64,000 nucleotides of DNA from Tardiphaga sp. vice304 (GCF_007018905.1 NZ_CP041402.1:496001-560000), one strand, 5' to 3'. Shown: positions 41,483 to 51,256, counted from the stretch's first letter. Notes: generated by a model not told the origin, from the letters alone. A program made the numbers and translations.

Positions 41483-42541
41483 CTAAATCTCAAAAATCTG
41501 TCCCGGTCTTAGCGCGACGAACCGCTCTCGTGGAATTTCTGCCGCGCCCAGTGCGACCGCCAGTTCTTTCGCCGGCGCGTCCATCGCTTCGTCGGTGAGC
41601 TGGAACGTGGCGTGGTGATGCGCCAGCGCCTGCCCGGCGCCGCAATCGGCCAATGCCTTCATGGCGTCCGCCGGATTCATGTGCTGGTCCTTCATGAACC
41701 CGCGCGGCTCATAGGCGCCGATCGGCAGGATCGCGAGCCGCAGCGGCCCATGCGCGTCGCGCACCCGGCGGAAGTGGATGCCGTCGCCGTAGCCGGAATC
41801 GCAGACGATGTAGATCTTGCCCGCCGGCGTCTCCAGCACGAAGCTCGCCCACAGCGCCTTGTTGCGGTCGAACAGGCCGCGCGAGGTCCAGTGCCGGGTC
41901 GGCACCAAAGTCACCGCCAGCCCGCCGCCGAGGTCGACGCGATCCTTCCAGTCGAAGGCCTCGACCCGGATCGCGCGGTCGGCCGATCGCATGGTGCTGT
42001 CATTGCCGAGCGGCGTCACCACGCGCGGGTTGAATGTTGCCGCCAGCCGCGACAGCGTGGCGAGGTCGAGATGATCGTAATGGCCGTGCGACACCAGCAC
42101 GGTGTCGATGGCAGGCAGCCGGTCGAAGGCGATGCCCGGCGCATTGTGCCGCTTCGGCCCGACGAAAGAGACCGGCGAAACCCGGTCCGACCATACCGGA
42201 TCGATCAGGATGTTCTGGCCCGCGGTCTGGATCAGCCAGCTGGCATGGCCGACGAAGCTCAGCCGCACCCCGGCCGTGACCCGCGGCGGCGGGATGTCAG
42301 CGTGTTCGTTCTCGACCCAGTCCGGCCAGGCCTGCCGCTGGCGGTCGCCGCCGAACTGCCAGCGCAGCACCTCGCCGAGCGACTTCGGCGGCACGCCGTC
42401 GGGATCGAAGAAGGTCCGGCCGTCGAAATGGTCGGAGACGGGGCCGTCATAGGAGGTCATGCGGGAAGCCCAGAAGGCCGATAGCCCGGCCGTGGCGGCG
42501 AGACCGCCTAGCGAGCTCAGAAGGTGGCGGCGGGAAATCAT
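41483..42541 (-). CDS. Exported metallo-beta-lactamase-fold hydrolase, NAPE-PLD-like
   Basis: 352 residues from MISRRHLLSSLGGLAA at 42541. The N-terminus looks like a twin-arginine/Sec-type export signal (SRRHLL then a hydrophobic run). Zinc site SHGHYDHLD (His152, His154, Asp156, His157), with VGHASWLIQ and LIDPVWSDRVSPVSFVGP before it and PTRHWTSRGLFDRNKALWASF after: the layout of UlaG/NAPE-PLD-type enzymes that cleave phosphodiesters or act on lipids. Substrate unknown. A run of four 15-base tandem repeats lies 87-147 bases upstream of its start. Confidence 0.87.
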   Translation of the reverse strand: MISRRHLLSSLGGLAATAGLSAFWASRMTSYDGPVSDHFDGRTFFDPDGVPPKSLGEVLRWQFGGDRQRQAWPDWVENEHADIPPPRVTAGVRLSFVGHASWLIQTAGQNILIDPVWSDRVSPVSFVGPKRHNAPGIAFDRLPAIDTVLVSHGHYDHLDLATLSRLAATFNPRVVTPLGNDSTMRSADRAIRVEAFDWKDRVDLGGGLAVTLVPTRHWTSRGLFDRNKALWASFVLETPAGKIYIVCDSGYGDGIHFRRVRDAHGPLRLAILPIGAYEPRGFMKDQHMNPADAMKALADCGAGQALAHHHATFQLTDEAMDAPAKELAVALGAAEIPRERFVALRPGQIFEI

Positions 42542-42628
42542 AATTGCAGCGGGGCAAGCCTGAACGAAAACCAGCCGCGCCCGGTCGGGCACGGTTTCTC
42601 TCAAATGGATTGCGCCGGCGGGTTCCGC

Positions 42629-42688
42629 AAGCCACAGCGTTCCAAGCCACAGCGTTCCAAGCCACAGCGTTCCAAGCCACAGCGTTCA
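42629..42688. repeat. Tandem repeat, 15 bp x 4
   Basis: Four head-to-tail copies of AAGCCACAGCGTTCC, identical except for the last base of the fourth. It lies in the gap between the metallo-hydrolase start and the aerolysin-like stop. The unit is a multiple of three but I see no gene that would translate it. Confidence 0.9.
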
Positions 42689-42734
42689 GCGATCGGCAAT
42701 GGGCGCGATGCGCCAGCCCCCCGGTTCCTTCCGC

Positions 42735-43649
42735 TCAGTCTCCGATGCGCTCAAAAGTGAGCGCCTTCCTTTCAGTGGGCACCCCGCCGATGCCGGGCAT
42801 GGCCGCACCGTGATGCAGGCTCATCACCTGCTGGGAAACCGGATCGGTCAGAATGACCTGGTCATTGGCATAGAAGCCGATCTCGATGTCTTCGGTGAAG
42901 GTCTTGTTGATCGACAATCCTGCCGCTGCCATCGCGCCGGAGAGTGGAAGCCCCCAGAAGTGGTGACCTTTGTATCGGTTGCCGTAGTTTATCGCCACCA
43001 AGCCGGTCAGCGTCGCGTTGTAGACAATCCGGACCTTCATGACGCCGCGCGACGCCGTGATCTGGGCATTCACCGCTTGGCCCGGCGCCAACGTCACCGT
43101 GACGCCTTGGGTGGATCCGACGGTGACCTGTTTGCTCTCGGTTTTGCTCTCTCCCCAGCTGTGCGTGTAGGCGAGTGAAGTCTCGCCTTTGCCGCCGGTA
43201 CCGAGAAACGACACCTCGTAGCTGAATTTTTCTGACACCTGGATGGAATCGCTCGACGACCAGGTGTTCGACGTCGTGTCGCTGACGGATTCCGACGCGC
43301 TGGCGCTGAACGTGCCCGGCACCTTGCTGTCATTGCGCAGAACATTCTGGGCCACAATCACCGGATCCGACGTAATGCCGGTGACGGTCGCGCTCGCGAC
43401 GGTCAAAACCGTCTGGACTTGTGACCAACCATAGGTGCGGTACAGATCGCCCCACGGAGTGTCGCTGTGCAGGAAGGCGTCATCGGGCGCTTGCCCGAAA
43501 TACCGGGCGACGGCATTTTTCAGCGCGGCGTCGTTGATCCCGAAGGTGTTGCGTTCGGCATCGGTGATGATGTGCTGAACGCTGCCGGAGGCCCTAACCG
43601 AGGCACTTTGCCCGTCCAGTCCGGTGATGACGTGAATTTCAATTCCCAT
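42735..43649 (-). CDS. Aerolysin/ETX-MTX2-like pore-forming protein
   Basis: 304 residues from MGIEIHVITG at 43649. An N-terminal part (about 1-95) is followed by a long beta-rich region typical of aerolysin-fold toxins. A Ser/Thr-rich amphipathic stretch with alternating pattern (SASASESVSDTTSNTWSSSD, about 115-135, then VSEKFSYEVSF) fits the membrane-insertion loop, and paired strands follow (TESKQVTVGSTQGVTVTLAPG, GVMKVRIVYNATLTGLVAI). No signal peptide. It is a lone gene in an AT-richer pocket with no export or immunity partner. A lectin-like or natterin-like aerolysin relative is the main alternative. Confidence 0.65.
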   Translation of the reverse strand: MGIEIHVITGLDGQSASVRASGSVQHIITDAERNTFGINDAALKNAVARYFGQAPDDAFLHSDTPWGDLYRTYGWSQVQTVLTVASATVTGITSDPVIVAQNVLRNDSKVPGTFSASASESVSDTTSNTWSSSDSIQVSEKFSYEVSFLGTGGKGETSLAYTHSWGESKTESKQVTVGSTQGVTVTLAPGQAVNAQITASRGVMKVRIVYNATLTGLVAINYGNRYKGHHFWGLPLSGAMAAAGLSINKTFTEDIEIGFYANDQVILTDPVSQQVMSLHHGAAMPGIGGVPTERKALTFERIGD

Positions 43650-44046
43650 GGCGTTATCCCCATCCGTTTATCTAAGATTGCTGGGATGTAATATACTATC
43701 TAAAGTGGCGCCTGTATTTGCATGGAACTCGGCCTTAAACGCAAGCGGCAAAGCGCCAGCGGGTAGGACAAAACGGGAAATTGACCTTAGCGACGCCGCC
43801 GCATGGATCTGTCGGCGCGTAGCGAAGCAGCTACCAGCGCACTTTGTTTTATTGACTTGCAGCGTCGAACGACTGTAAACACCCGGCAAATCTCGGAAAG
43901 TTCTCTTTTCGACCCGCCGACCGGCCCTTGAGACCGGAGGTCAACGCCCGACAGCGCGATGCGCCCTCGGGCGCAAAAGTGGTTGGTTACGAGGCTGTTG
44001 ATTACTCGTCCATCATCCGGATGGCGACGCTGGAAACGATGATCTG
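43650..44046. other. AT-richer non-coding region upstream of ffh
   Basis: 397 bases with no convincing gene. 43670-43705 is notably AT-rich (TGTAATATACTATCTAAAG) and may hold the promoter of the aerolysin-like gene; the ffh promoter should lie nearer 44000. A 40-codon open frame at 43803 lacks a ribosome site. Confidence 0.4.
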
Positions 44047-45564
44047 ATGTTCGACAATCTGTCGGAAAAGCTTGGCGGAATTCTCGACCGGTTGACCGGT
44101 CGCGGTTCGCTGTCGGAAGCTGACGTCGATGCCGCGATGCGCGAAGTGCGCCGCGCGTTGCTCGAGGCCGACGTCTCGCTCGACGTGGTGCGCGATTTCG
44201 TCGAGCGCGTGCGCGAACAGGCGATCGGCGCTACCGTCGTCAAGTCGGTCACCCCCGGCCAGATGGTCGTCAAGATCGTTCATGACGAGCTGGTCCGGAC
44301 GCTCGGCGCCGATGGCGAAGGCGGCATCGACCTTGTCGCCGTGCCCCCCGTGGCCATCATGATGGTCGGCCTGCAGGGCTCCGGCAAAACCACCACCACC
44401 GCGAAACTCGCCCGCCGCCTCACCCAGCGCGACAAGCGCAAGGTGCTGATGGCCTCGCTCGACATCTATCGCCCGGCGGCGATGGAGCAGCTCGCGGTGC
44501 TCGGCCGCGACCTCGACATTCAGACGCTGCCGATCGTCGCGGGGCAAAAGCCCGCCGAGATCGCCAAGCGCGCGCTCGCCGCCGCCAAGCTCGGCGGCTA
44601 CGACGTCGTGCTGCTCGATACCGCCGGCCGCACCACGCTCGACGAAGACATGATGTCGGAAGCAGCGGAAATCAAAGCCGCCGCCAACCCGCATGAAGTT
44701 CTGCTGGTCGCGGATTCGCTGACCGGCCAGGACGCCGTCAACCTCGCGCGCTCCTTCGACCAGCGCGTCGGCCTCACCGGCATCGTGCTGACGCGCGTCG
44801 ACGGCGACGGCCGCGGCGGCGCGGCACTCTCGATGCGCGCCGTTACCGGCAAGCCGATCAAGCTGATCGGCACCGGCGAAAAGACCGACGCGCTGGAAGA
44901 CTTCCACCCCAGCCGGATCGCCGGCCGCATCCTCGGCATGGGCGACGTCGTCTCGCTGGTCGAGAAGGCCGCAGCCCATATCGACGCCGAGAAGGCCGCG
45001 CGCACCGCCGAGAAGATGCGCAAGGGTCAGTTCGACCTCGCGGACATGCGCGAACAGCTGATCCAGATGACCAACATGGGCGGTCTCAGCGGTTTGATGG
45101 GCATGATGCCCGGCATCGCCAAGCTGAAGAACCAGCTCGCTTCCGCCAATCTCGACGACCGTGTCGTCAAGCGCCAGATTGCGGTCATCGATTCGATGAC
45201 GAGGGCTGAGCGCAAGAACCCCGATATTCTGAAAGCCAGCCGCAAGAAGCGCATCGCTGCAGGCGCCGGCCTCAAGGTCGAGGAAGTCAACAAGGTGCTG
45301 AAGATGCATCGCAACATGGCCGACATGATGAAGGCCATGGGGCAGGGCAAGCGCGGCCCGATGGCCGGCATTGCGCAAGCGATGGGCTTTGGCGGTGGCG
45401 GCATGCCGTCGCAAGAGCAGATGAAGGCCATGGCTGAAAAGATGCCGGGCGGAATGCCGCAGGGCATGCCGTCGCTGCCGAAAGAATTTCCGGGTCTCAC
45501 GGGACCAGGCAAACCGACGCTACCGGGTCTCGGTGGTTTTCCCGGCTTCGGGAAGAAGAAATAA
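44047..45564 (+). CDS. ffh: Signal recognition particle protein Ffh
   Basis: 505-residue SRP GTPase that binds signal sequences and 4.5S RNA. N domain (1-90), G domain with GLQGSGKT (108-115), DIYRPAAMEQL, DTAGRTTLDED and TRVDGDGRGGA, then a methionine-rich M domain (from about 320: LGGLMGMMPG-like GLSGLMGMMPGIAK, SRKKRIAAGAG) ending in a Gly/Pro/Met tail. Full length. First gene of the ffh-rpsP-rimM-trmD-rplS string; 46 bases to rpsP. Confidence 0.97.
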   Translation: MFDNLSEKLGGILDRLTGRGSLSEADVDAAMREVRRALLEADVSLDVVRDFVERVREQAIGATVVKSVTPGQMVVKIVHDELVRTLGADGEGGIDLVAVPPVAIMMVGLQGSGKTTTTAKLARRLTQRDKRKVLMASLDIYRPAAMEQLAVLGRDLDIQTLPIVAGQKPAEIAKRALAAAKLGGYDVVLLDTAGRTTLDEDMMSEAAEIKAAANPHEVLLVADSLTGQDAVNLARSFDQRVGLTGIVLTRVDGDGRGGAALSMRAVTGKPIKLIGTGEKTDALEDFHPSRIAGRILGMGDVVSLVEKAAAHIDAEKAARTAEKMRKGQFDLADMREQLIQMTNMGGLSGLMGMMPGIAKLKNQLASANLDDRVVKRQIAVIDSMTRAERKNPDILKASRKKRIAAGAGLKVEEVNKVLKMHRNMADMMKAMGQGKRGPMAGIAQAMGFGGGGMPSQEQMKAMAEKMPGGMPQGMPSLPKEFPGLTGPGKPTLPGLGGFPGFGKKK

Positions 45565-45610
45565 CACCCGCTCATTCACTCGCATTCAACGAACACTTTA
45601 GGAGAATCCC

Positions 45611-46000
45611 ATGTCCGTCGTCATCCGTCTCGCCCGCGCCGGCACCAAGAAGCGTCCCGTCTATCACGTCGTCGTCGCCGACTCGCGCTTCCCCCGCGAT
45701 GGCCGCTTCATCGAGCGTCTCGGCTACTTCAACCCGCTGCTCGCCAAGGACAACGAGCTTCGCCTGAAGCTCGACATGGAGAAGGTCAAGGTCTGGCTCG
45801 CCAAGGGCGCGCAGCCGTCCGACCGCGTGTCGCGCTTCCTCGATGCCGCCGGCGTTGCCAAGCGCGAGACCCGCAGCAATCCTGAGAAGGCGATCCCGCG
45901 CAAGGAGCGCAAGGTGATTGCGGAAGCCAAGGCCGCTGAAGTTGCTGCCGCCAAGTCGGCCGCCGCCGCCGCCGCCAAAGCCGCCGCAGCAGCGAAGTAA
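45611..46000 (+). CDS. rpsP: 30S ribosomal protein S16
   Basis: 129 residues; [24 protein letters not shown] start with TTAGGAG upstream. Residues 1-85 are the S16 fold. The C-terminus (about 95-129) is an Ala/Lys-rich extension ([20 protein letters not shown]), common in alphaproteobacterial S16 and probably disordered or helical on the ribosome surface. Confidence 0.97.
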   Translation: MSVVIRLARAGTKKRPVYHVVVADSRFPRDGRFIERLGYFNPLLAKDNELRLKLDMEKVKVWLAKGAQPSDRVSRFLDAAGVAKRETRSNPEKAIPRKERKVIAEAKAAEVAAAKSAAAAAAKAAAAAK

Positions 46001-46071
46001 GCATTGATGCACGACACCTCATGCCTGGTAGTTTGCGGCCTGTGCCGTGCAGTCCGGCGTGAGGTGGCGTC

Positions 46072-46602
46072 ATGACCACCGCAAAAATATGCGTCGCGCG
46101 GATTGGCGCGCCGCATGGCATACGCGGCGCCGTGAAATTATGGACCTTCACGGAAGATCCGCTGGCGGTGACCGACTACGGCCCGCTGAAGACCAAGGAC
46201 GGCGGTCGCACGCTGGAAGTCGACACCGTGCGTGAGGCCAATGGCCATCTGGTCGCGACCTTCAAGGGCGTCGCCAGCCGCGAAGACGCCGAGCGCCTCA
46301 ACGGCATCGAACTCTACATCCCACGCGATCGGCTGCCCGATACCGAGGACGGCGAATATTACCATGCCGACCTGATCGGGCTTGCCGCGATCGACGCCGC
46401 GGGTGCCGCGATCGGCAAGGTGCTGGCGATCCATAATTTCGGCGCCGGCGACATCATCGAAATCGCGCCGGTCGAAGGCAACACGCTGCTGCTGCCATTC
46501 ACCGACGCCGTGGTGCCGACCGTGGACCTCAAGGCCGGTCACGTGGTGATCGAGATGCCTGCAGAGATCGACGGCGAAGACCCCAAGACCGCGGAAGAAT
46601 AG
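46072..46602 (+). CDS. rimM: Ribosome maturation factor RimM
   Basis: 176 residues. N-terminal RimM beta-barrel ([20 protein letters not shown]) and C-terminal PRC-barrel ([37 protein letters not shown]). It binds S19 and assists 30S head assembly. Seventy bases after rpsP; a 160-base palindromic repeat then separates it from trmD. Confidence 0.96.
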   Translation: MTTAKICVARIGAPHGIRGAVKLWTFTEDPLAVTDYGPLKTKDGGRTLEVDTVREANGHLVATFKGVASREDAERLNGIELYIPRDRLPDTEDGEYYHADLIGLAAIDAAGAAIGKVLAIHNFGAGDIIEIAPVEGNTLLLPFTDAVVPTVDLKAGHVVIEMPAEIDGEDPKTAEE

Positions 46603-46626
46603 TAAGGATACCTGCGTCGTTCATGG

Positions 46627-46788
46627 TCTCCCTCCCCCCGCGCGAAGCGAAGCTTCGCTAGGCGGGTAGGGTCGGCCGAACGAGCCGATGCGCAGCATTG
46701 GCGAAGTGGAGGCCGGGGTGGGGGTGCCACGGGCTCCGGCGTTTGCGGCACCCCCACCCCCAACCCCTCCCCGCAAGGGGGAGGGGAG
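46627..46788. repeat. Family A-type palindromic repeat between rimM and trmD (copy A5)
   Basis: Left arm TCCCTCCCCCCGCGCGAAGCGAAGCTTCGC; inner GGCCGGGGTGGGGGTGCC pairs with GGCACCCCCACCCCCAACC; right arm CCCCTCCCCGCAAGGGGGAGGGG. Close to the element at 61066, sharing the GGGGTGGGGGT...GGCGTTTGCGG centre. Confidence 0.8.
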
Positions 46789-46803
46789 CAGAGGCCGCAG
46801 CGT

Positions 46804-47559
46804 ATGACCTCAGATACTTCTAAAACCTGGCGTGCCACCGTGCTCACCCTGTTTCCCGAGATGTTTCCCGGGCCGCTCGGCATCAGCCTGGCGGGCCGAG
46901 CGCTGGCGTCGGGCGTCTGGGCGCTGGAGGCCCGTGACATCCGTGCTTCTGCCACCGACCGCCACCGCAGCGTCGATGACACCCCGGCCGGCGGCGGCCC
47001 CGGCATGGTGCTGCGCGCTGACGTGCTGGCCGCGGCGATAGACGCCGCCGACGCGCAGGACCGACCGAAACTCGTCATGAGCCCGCGCGGCCGTCCCTTG
47101 ACCCAGGCGCGGGTTGCGGAACTTGCGGCAGGGCCGGGCGCGCTGATTGTCTGCGGCCGCTTCGAGGGCATCGACCAGCGCGTCATCGACGCCCGCGCCC
47201 TCGAGGAAGTCTCGATCGGCGACTATGTGCTGTCAGGCGGCGAGATCGCCGCGATGACCCTGATCGACGCCTGCGTGCGGCTGCTGCCGGGCGTCATGGG
47301 CAAGCTGTCCTCCGGTACCGACGAGAGTTTTTCCGACGGCCTCCTGGAATACCCGCAATACACCCGCCCGCAACTCTTCGAAGACCGCCAGATCCCAGAC
47401 ATCCTGCTGTCCGGCGACCATGCGAAAGTCGCCAGCTGGCGGCTGGCCGAGGCCGAAGCGCTGACCCAAAGCCGTCGACCGGATCTCTGGGCAGCCCGTC
47501 CAAAGCCGCCCGAATCGGGCAAAAAACGAAAACCGCCAAAAATCGCGACGGATGGGTGA
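46804..47559 (+). CDS. trmD: tRNA (guanine37-N1)-methyltransferase
   Basis: 251-residue SPOUT methyltransferase adding m1G37 to tRNAs, which prevents frameshifting. Blocks [38 protein letters not shown] and the knotted SAM site [14 protein letters not shown], then YPQYTRP and LLSGDHAKV. Lys/Pro-rich C-terminal tail. A GCAGAGG ribosome site is present directly after the repeat. Confidence 0.97.
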   Translation: MTSDTSKTWRATVLTLFPEMFPGPLGISLAGRALASGVWALEARDIRASATDRHRSVDDTPAGGGPGMVLRADVLAAAIDAADAQDRPKLVMSPRGRPLTQARVAELAAGPGALIVCGRFEGIDQRVIDARALEEVSIGDYVLSGGEIAAMTLIDACVRLLPGVMGKLSSGTDESFSDGLLEYPQYTRPQLFEDRQIPDILLSGDHAKVASWRLAEAEALTQSRRPDLWAARPKPPESGKKRKPPKIATDG

Positions 47560-47668
47560 CAAGGGCTTCGCTTTCCCGTATAGCAGCGCCAAATCCGTGC
47601 AATGGCAGGGTATAAGTTTCGTGCGCAGCCCGCGCCGTCGTCTGGGCGCGCCGCCGATGGAGATTTCG

Positions 47669-48067
47669 ATGAACCTGATCCAGACGCTCGAAAAAGAGCA
47701 GTTCGACCGCCTTTCGGCCACCAAGGTGATCCCGGAATTCGGCCCCGGCGACACCGTCATCGTCAACGTGAAGGTTGTCGAAGGCGAGCGTTCCCGCGTG
47801 CAGGCCTATGAAGGCGTCTGCATCGGCCGTTCCGGCGGCGGCATCAACGAGAGCTTCACGGTTCGCAAGATCTCCTACGGCGAAGGCGTCGAGCGCGTGT
47901 TCCCGACCCTGTCCCCGATGATCGACTCGATCAAGGTGGTCCGTCGCGGCAAGGTGCGTCGCGCCAAGCTGTATTACCTGCGCAACCTGCGCGGCAAGTC
48001 GGCCCGCATCGTCGAGAAGAAGACCGAGCGTCCCGTCAAGGGCGCCGCCGTGGCTGCCGCGAAGTAA
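47669..48067 (+). CDS. rplS: 50S ribosomal protein L19
   Basis: 132 residues from [11 protein letters not shown] at 47669 (GGAG 7 bases upstream). Typical L19: [56 protein letters not shown]. Last gene of the ffh string and followed by a strong terminator; 109 bases after trmD. Confidence 0.97.
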   Translation: MNLIQTLEKEQFDRLSATKVIPEFGPGDTVIVNVKVVEGERSRVQAYEGVCIGRSGGGINESFTVRKISYGEGVERVFPTLSPMIDSIKVVRRGKVRRAKLYYLRNLRGKSARIVEKKTERPVKGAAVAAAK

Positions 48068-48091
48068 ACTTCGCGTTACGGAATTGCAATC

Positions 48092-48117
48092 AAAGCGCGG
48101 CGCAAGCCGCGCTTTTT
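48092..48117 (+). terminator. Rho-independent terminator after rplS
   Basis: AAAGCGCGGC-gcaa-GCCGCGCTTTTTT, 25 bases after the stop. Ends the ffh-rplS operon. Confidence 0.92.
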
Positions 48118-48375
48118 TGCGTTGTGCCGCGCATTGGCGAAAGCCTGCGCCGGTGCTATATGGCTGGAATGTTTCCAGATCTGTACCAACTGATGGCCCG
48201 CATCGTGATCGACGATCACAGCCGGCTGCCCGGACGATTCTTCGGTCGCTTCACGACGGGGGTTGCGGCTGAGCTTTGATAGCTCTGACGCCGTCCGATC
48301 GTTCGCTTTGGCTGCCCGCCGCATTCCGACACCCCGCGCAGCATTTCCGGTTCACATTCCTCAAGGCATGATCCC
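48118..48375. other. leuC leader region, no supported gene
   Basis: A 39-codon open frame (48160-48279) is present but has no ribosome site and is not leucine-rich, so a classical leu attenuator peptide is not supported. The leuC promoter must lie here; no clear -35/-10 pair stands out. Confidence 0.35.
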
Positions 48376-49791
48376 ATGACCGACGCCTCCCAGCCGACCA
48401 CCCTGTACGACAAGATCTGGAACGACCATCTGGTGCACGAGGCCGATGACGGCACCTGCCTGCTCTATGTCGATCGCCATCTGGTACATGAAGTCACCTC
48501 GCCGCAGGCGTTCGAAGGCTTGCGCGCCGCGGGCCGCAACGTGCATGCGCCGTCGAAGACGCTGGCCGTCGTCGATCACAACGTGCCGACCACCGATCGC
48601 TCCAAGCCCAATCCCGATCCGGAAAGTGCCGAGCAGATTGCCGTGCTGGCCGAGAACGTCCGCGAGTTCGGCATCGAGTACTACAACGAGTTCGATATTC
48701 GTCAGGGCATCGTCCACGTCATCGGCCCGGAGCAGGGTTTTACGCTGCCCGGCACCACGATCGTCTGCGGCGACAGCCACACCTCGACGCATGGCGCGTT
48801 CGGCGCGCTGGCGCATGGCATCGGCACCTCCGAAGTGGAGCACGTCCTGGCGACGCAGACGCTGATCCAGAAGAAAGCCAAGAACATGCGCATCACCGTC
48901 GATGGCGTTCTGCCCGACGGCGTCACCGGCAAGGACATCATCCTGGCGATCATCGGCGATATCGGCACCGCCGGTGGCACCGGCTATGTGATGGAGTATG
49001 CCGGCGAGGCGATCCGCGCACTGTCGATGGAAGGCCGCATGACGGTCTGCAACATGTCGATCGAAGGCGGCGCCCGCGCCGGCCTGATCGCGCCCGACGA
49101 GAAGGCCTATGAATTCCTGAAGGGCCGGCCGATGTCGCCGAAGGGCGCGATGTGGGACGAGGCGATGCGTTATTGGGAGACTCTGCGCTCTGACGAGGGC
49201 GCCTTCTTCGACCATGAATTGCGGCTGGACGCGGCCAAACTGCCGCCGATCGTCACCTGGGGCACCTCGCCGGAAGACGTCGTCTCGATCTCCGGCGTGG
49301 TGCCGGACCCCGACCGGATCGCTGACGAGGCCAAGCGGATCTCCAAGCATCGCGCGCTGGATTACATGGGCCTGAAGGCGGGTACGAAGATCACCGACAT
49401 CAAGCTCGACCGCATCTTCATCGGCTCCTGCACCAATGGCCGTATCGAGGATCTTAGGGCTGCTGCGAAGGTCGTCGAGGGCCACACCGTCAACGGTAAT
49501 CTGAGCGCGATGATCGTGCCGGGCTCCGGCCTGGTGAAGGCGCAGGCCGAAGCCGAGGGGCTGGACAAGATCTTCCTGAAAGCCGGCTTCGAATGGCGCG
49601 AGCCCGGCTGCTCGATGTGCCTGGCGATGAATCCCGACAAGCTGCTGCCGGAGGAGCGCTGCGCCGCCACCTCGAACCGCAATTTCGAGGGCCGCCAGGG
49701 CCACAAGGGCCGCACCCATCTGGTGTCGCCCGCGATGGCGGCAGCGGCGGCGATTGCCGGACACTTTGTGGATATTCGCGAGTGGCGCTGA
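48376..49791 (+). CDS. leuC: 3-isopropylmalate dehydratase large subunit
   Basis: 471 residues; isomerises 2- to 3-isopropylmalate in leucine synthesis with LeuD. [4Fe-4S] ligands are Cys in FIGSCTNGR and the two Cys of [11 protein letters not shown]. Other blocks: [46 protein letters not shown] and [11 protein letters not shown]. Full length. leuD is 8 kb away and not adjacent. Confidence 0.97.
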   Translation: MTDASQPTTLYDKIWNDHLVHEADDGTCLLYVDRHLVHEVTSPQAFEGLRAAGRNVHAPSKTLAVVDHNVPTTDRSKPNPDPESAEQIAVLAENVREFGIEYYNEFDIRQGIVHVIGPEQGFTLPGTTIVCGDSHTSTHGAFGALAHGIGTSEVEHVLATQTLIQKKAKNMRITVDGVLPDGVTGKDIILAIIGDIGTAGGTGYVMEYAGEAIRALSMEGRMTVCNMSIEGGARAGLIAPDEKAYEFLKGRPMSPKGAMWDEAMRYWETLRSDEGAFFDHELRLDAAKLPPIVTWGTSPEDVVSISGVVPDPDRIADEAKRISKHRALDYMGLKAGTKITDIKLDRIFIGSCTNGRIEDLRAAAKVVEGHTVNGNLSAMIVPGSGLVKAQAEAEGLDKIFLKAGFEWREPGCSMCLAMNPDKLLPEERCAATSNRNFEGRQGHKGRTHLVSPAMAAAAAIAGHFVDIREWR

Positions 49792-49811
49792 GTTAGCACG
49801 AACCTCTCAGC

Positions 49812-49906
49812 CGTCATTGCGAGGAGCGAAGCGAAGAGGAAATTCAGAAAGCCACAAACTCGGCAATACTGGATTGCTTCATCGCAAGGGCTCCTCGCAA
49901 TGACGG
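49812..49906. repeat. Family C palindromic repeat (copy C2)
   Basis: CGTCATTGCGAGGAGCGAAGCGAAG at the left and CTGGATTGCTTC...CTCCTCGCAATGACG at the right. The same family as the element at 41389. Confidence 0.8.
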
Positions 49907-49954
49907 GGATAGGCCGGTGTGAGCACAGCTGCGAATTCTGCTAAAGTTGCGGCC

Positions 49955-51121
49955 ATGCTCCGCAAGCCTGCCAGCCCGATCCCCATCGAACCCACCACCG
50001 CCCGCGCCATCTGGTTGCGCGCACAGCGGCTCGATGTGCGCGCGCCGTTTGGCGACGGCGCGCAGGCCGTCGCGGAGGCCGTGGCGCATCTCGGCTATGT
50101 GCAGATCGATACCATCCACGTCATCGAGCGCAGCCATCACCATATCCTGTTTTCGCGGATGCCCGGTTACCGGCGCGAATATCTCAAGCAGGCGCAGACG
50201 CACGACAAGAGCGTGTTCGAATACTGGACCCACGCTCTGTCTTACGTGCCGACGGCGGACCTGCGCTACTTCGTGCCGGACATGACGTACTACCGTCGCA
50301 ACGGGCATTCGTTCTTTGCGACGGTGACGCCGGCCGACATGCGAAAAGTGCTGCGGCTGGCGAGGGCCGGGCCGCTGTCGATCCGCGACATCGATGACGA
50401 CGTGCTGCGCGACAAGGACCATCAATGGGCCAGCCGCAAGCCGTCGAAGCGGGCGCTGCAGCTGGCGTTCTACGAAGGCGTGCTGACGATCTCCGAGCGT
50501 ACCGGCATGCTGAAGACCTATGATCTCACACTCCGTCATTTCGGCTGGGACAAGCTGCCAAAGGCGGCCAGCGCGCCGGAGAAGATCGCCTATTTGCTCG
50601 ACCGAGCACTGCGTTCGCAGGGCATCGTCAGCCTGGATTCGATTTGCCATCTCGATGCGCCGTCCAAAGCCGCCGTGCGAAAGCTGATCGAGGCGCGGAT
50701 ACGGCGCGGCGAGCTTGTGCCGGTGGCGCTCGACGGGGCCGGCAAGCAGGAGCACTGGGCCGCGCCCGCGGCGATCGAGGATTCAAGCGAAGGCGACAGC
50801 AAGCTGGTACACATTCTGTCGCCGTTCGATCCGCTGATCATCCAGCGCAAGCGCACCAACCTGTTCTTCGGCTACGACCACCGCTTCGAAGCCTATGTGC
50901 CGAAGGAGAAACGCCAGCTCGGTTACTTCGCATTGCCGGTGCTGGTCCATGGCGCGATCGTCGCCGCGCTCGATCTGAAGACCGACCGCGAGGCAGGGAA
51001 ACTGCTGATGCAGAAATGGAGCTGGGTCGGCGACGGCGCGAACAAGTCGCCGCGTAAGCAATGGAAGCGCCGCATCGAGGAAGAGCTCGCGCGATTTGAA
51101 AAATTCCAGCTTGGCCGGTGA
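49955..51121 (+). CDS. YcaQ-like winged-helix DNA glycosylase family protein
   Basis: 388 residues from MLRKPASPIPIEP (ATG 49955); an in-frame GTG at 49919 would add 12 residues. HTH_42/YcaQ family: ARAIWLRAQRLD near the start, the LGYVQIDTIHVIERSHHHILFSRMPGY block holding the catalytic Q-x-D and the clamp region, then WTHALSYVPTADLRYF, and the C-terminal LSPFDPLIIQRKRTNLFFGYDHRFEAYVP. E. coli YcaQ unhooks DNA interstrand crosslinks; this is likely a repair enzyme too, though specificity may differ. Single gene after a family C repeat. Confidence 0.88.
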   Translation: MLRKPASPIPIEPTTARAIWLRAQRLDVRAPFGDGAQAVAEAVAHLGYVQIDTIHVIERSHHHILFSRMPGYRREYLKQAQTHDKSVFEYWTHALSYVPTADLRYFVPDMTYYRRNGHSFFATVTPADMRKVLRLARAGPLSIRDIDDDVLRDKDHQWASRKPSKRALQLAFYEGVLTISERTGMLKTYDLTLRHFGWDKLPKAASAPEKIAYLLDRALRSQGIVSLDSICHLDAPSKAAVRKLIEARIRRGELVPVALDGAGKQEHWAAPAAIEDSSEGDSKLVHILSPFDPLIIQRKRTNLFFGYDHRFEAYVPKEKRQLGYFALPVLVHGAIVAALDLKTDREAGKLLMQKWSWVGDGANKSPRKQWKRRIEEELARFEKFQLGR

Positions 51122-51256
51122 GGCATTCGCTTCACGGATGCTGCCGCACAACTGTACCCGCTGGGTCCCGGACAATAGCGAGCACGCTGCTCACCACGAT
51201 GGATCGATCCGCGCCAGGAATTCGGAGCGGCAGATCTGGCGCGGGATTGGGATCGC

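Noticed and set aside
42629..42688. CRISPR-like array
   Set aside because: The 15-bp units are contiguous with no spacers, so this is a simple tandem repeat.
43803..43931. Small open frame between the aerolysin-like gene and ffh
   Set aside because: No ribosome site and no recognisable protein features.
48160..48279. 39-codon frame upstream of leuC as a leucine leader peptide
   Set aside because: Only four leucines, not clustered; no ribosome site and no terminator/antiterminator pair before leuC.
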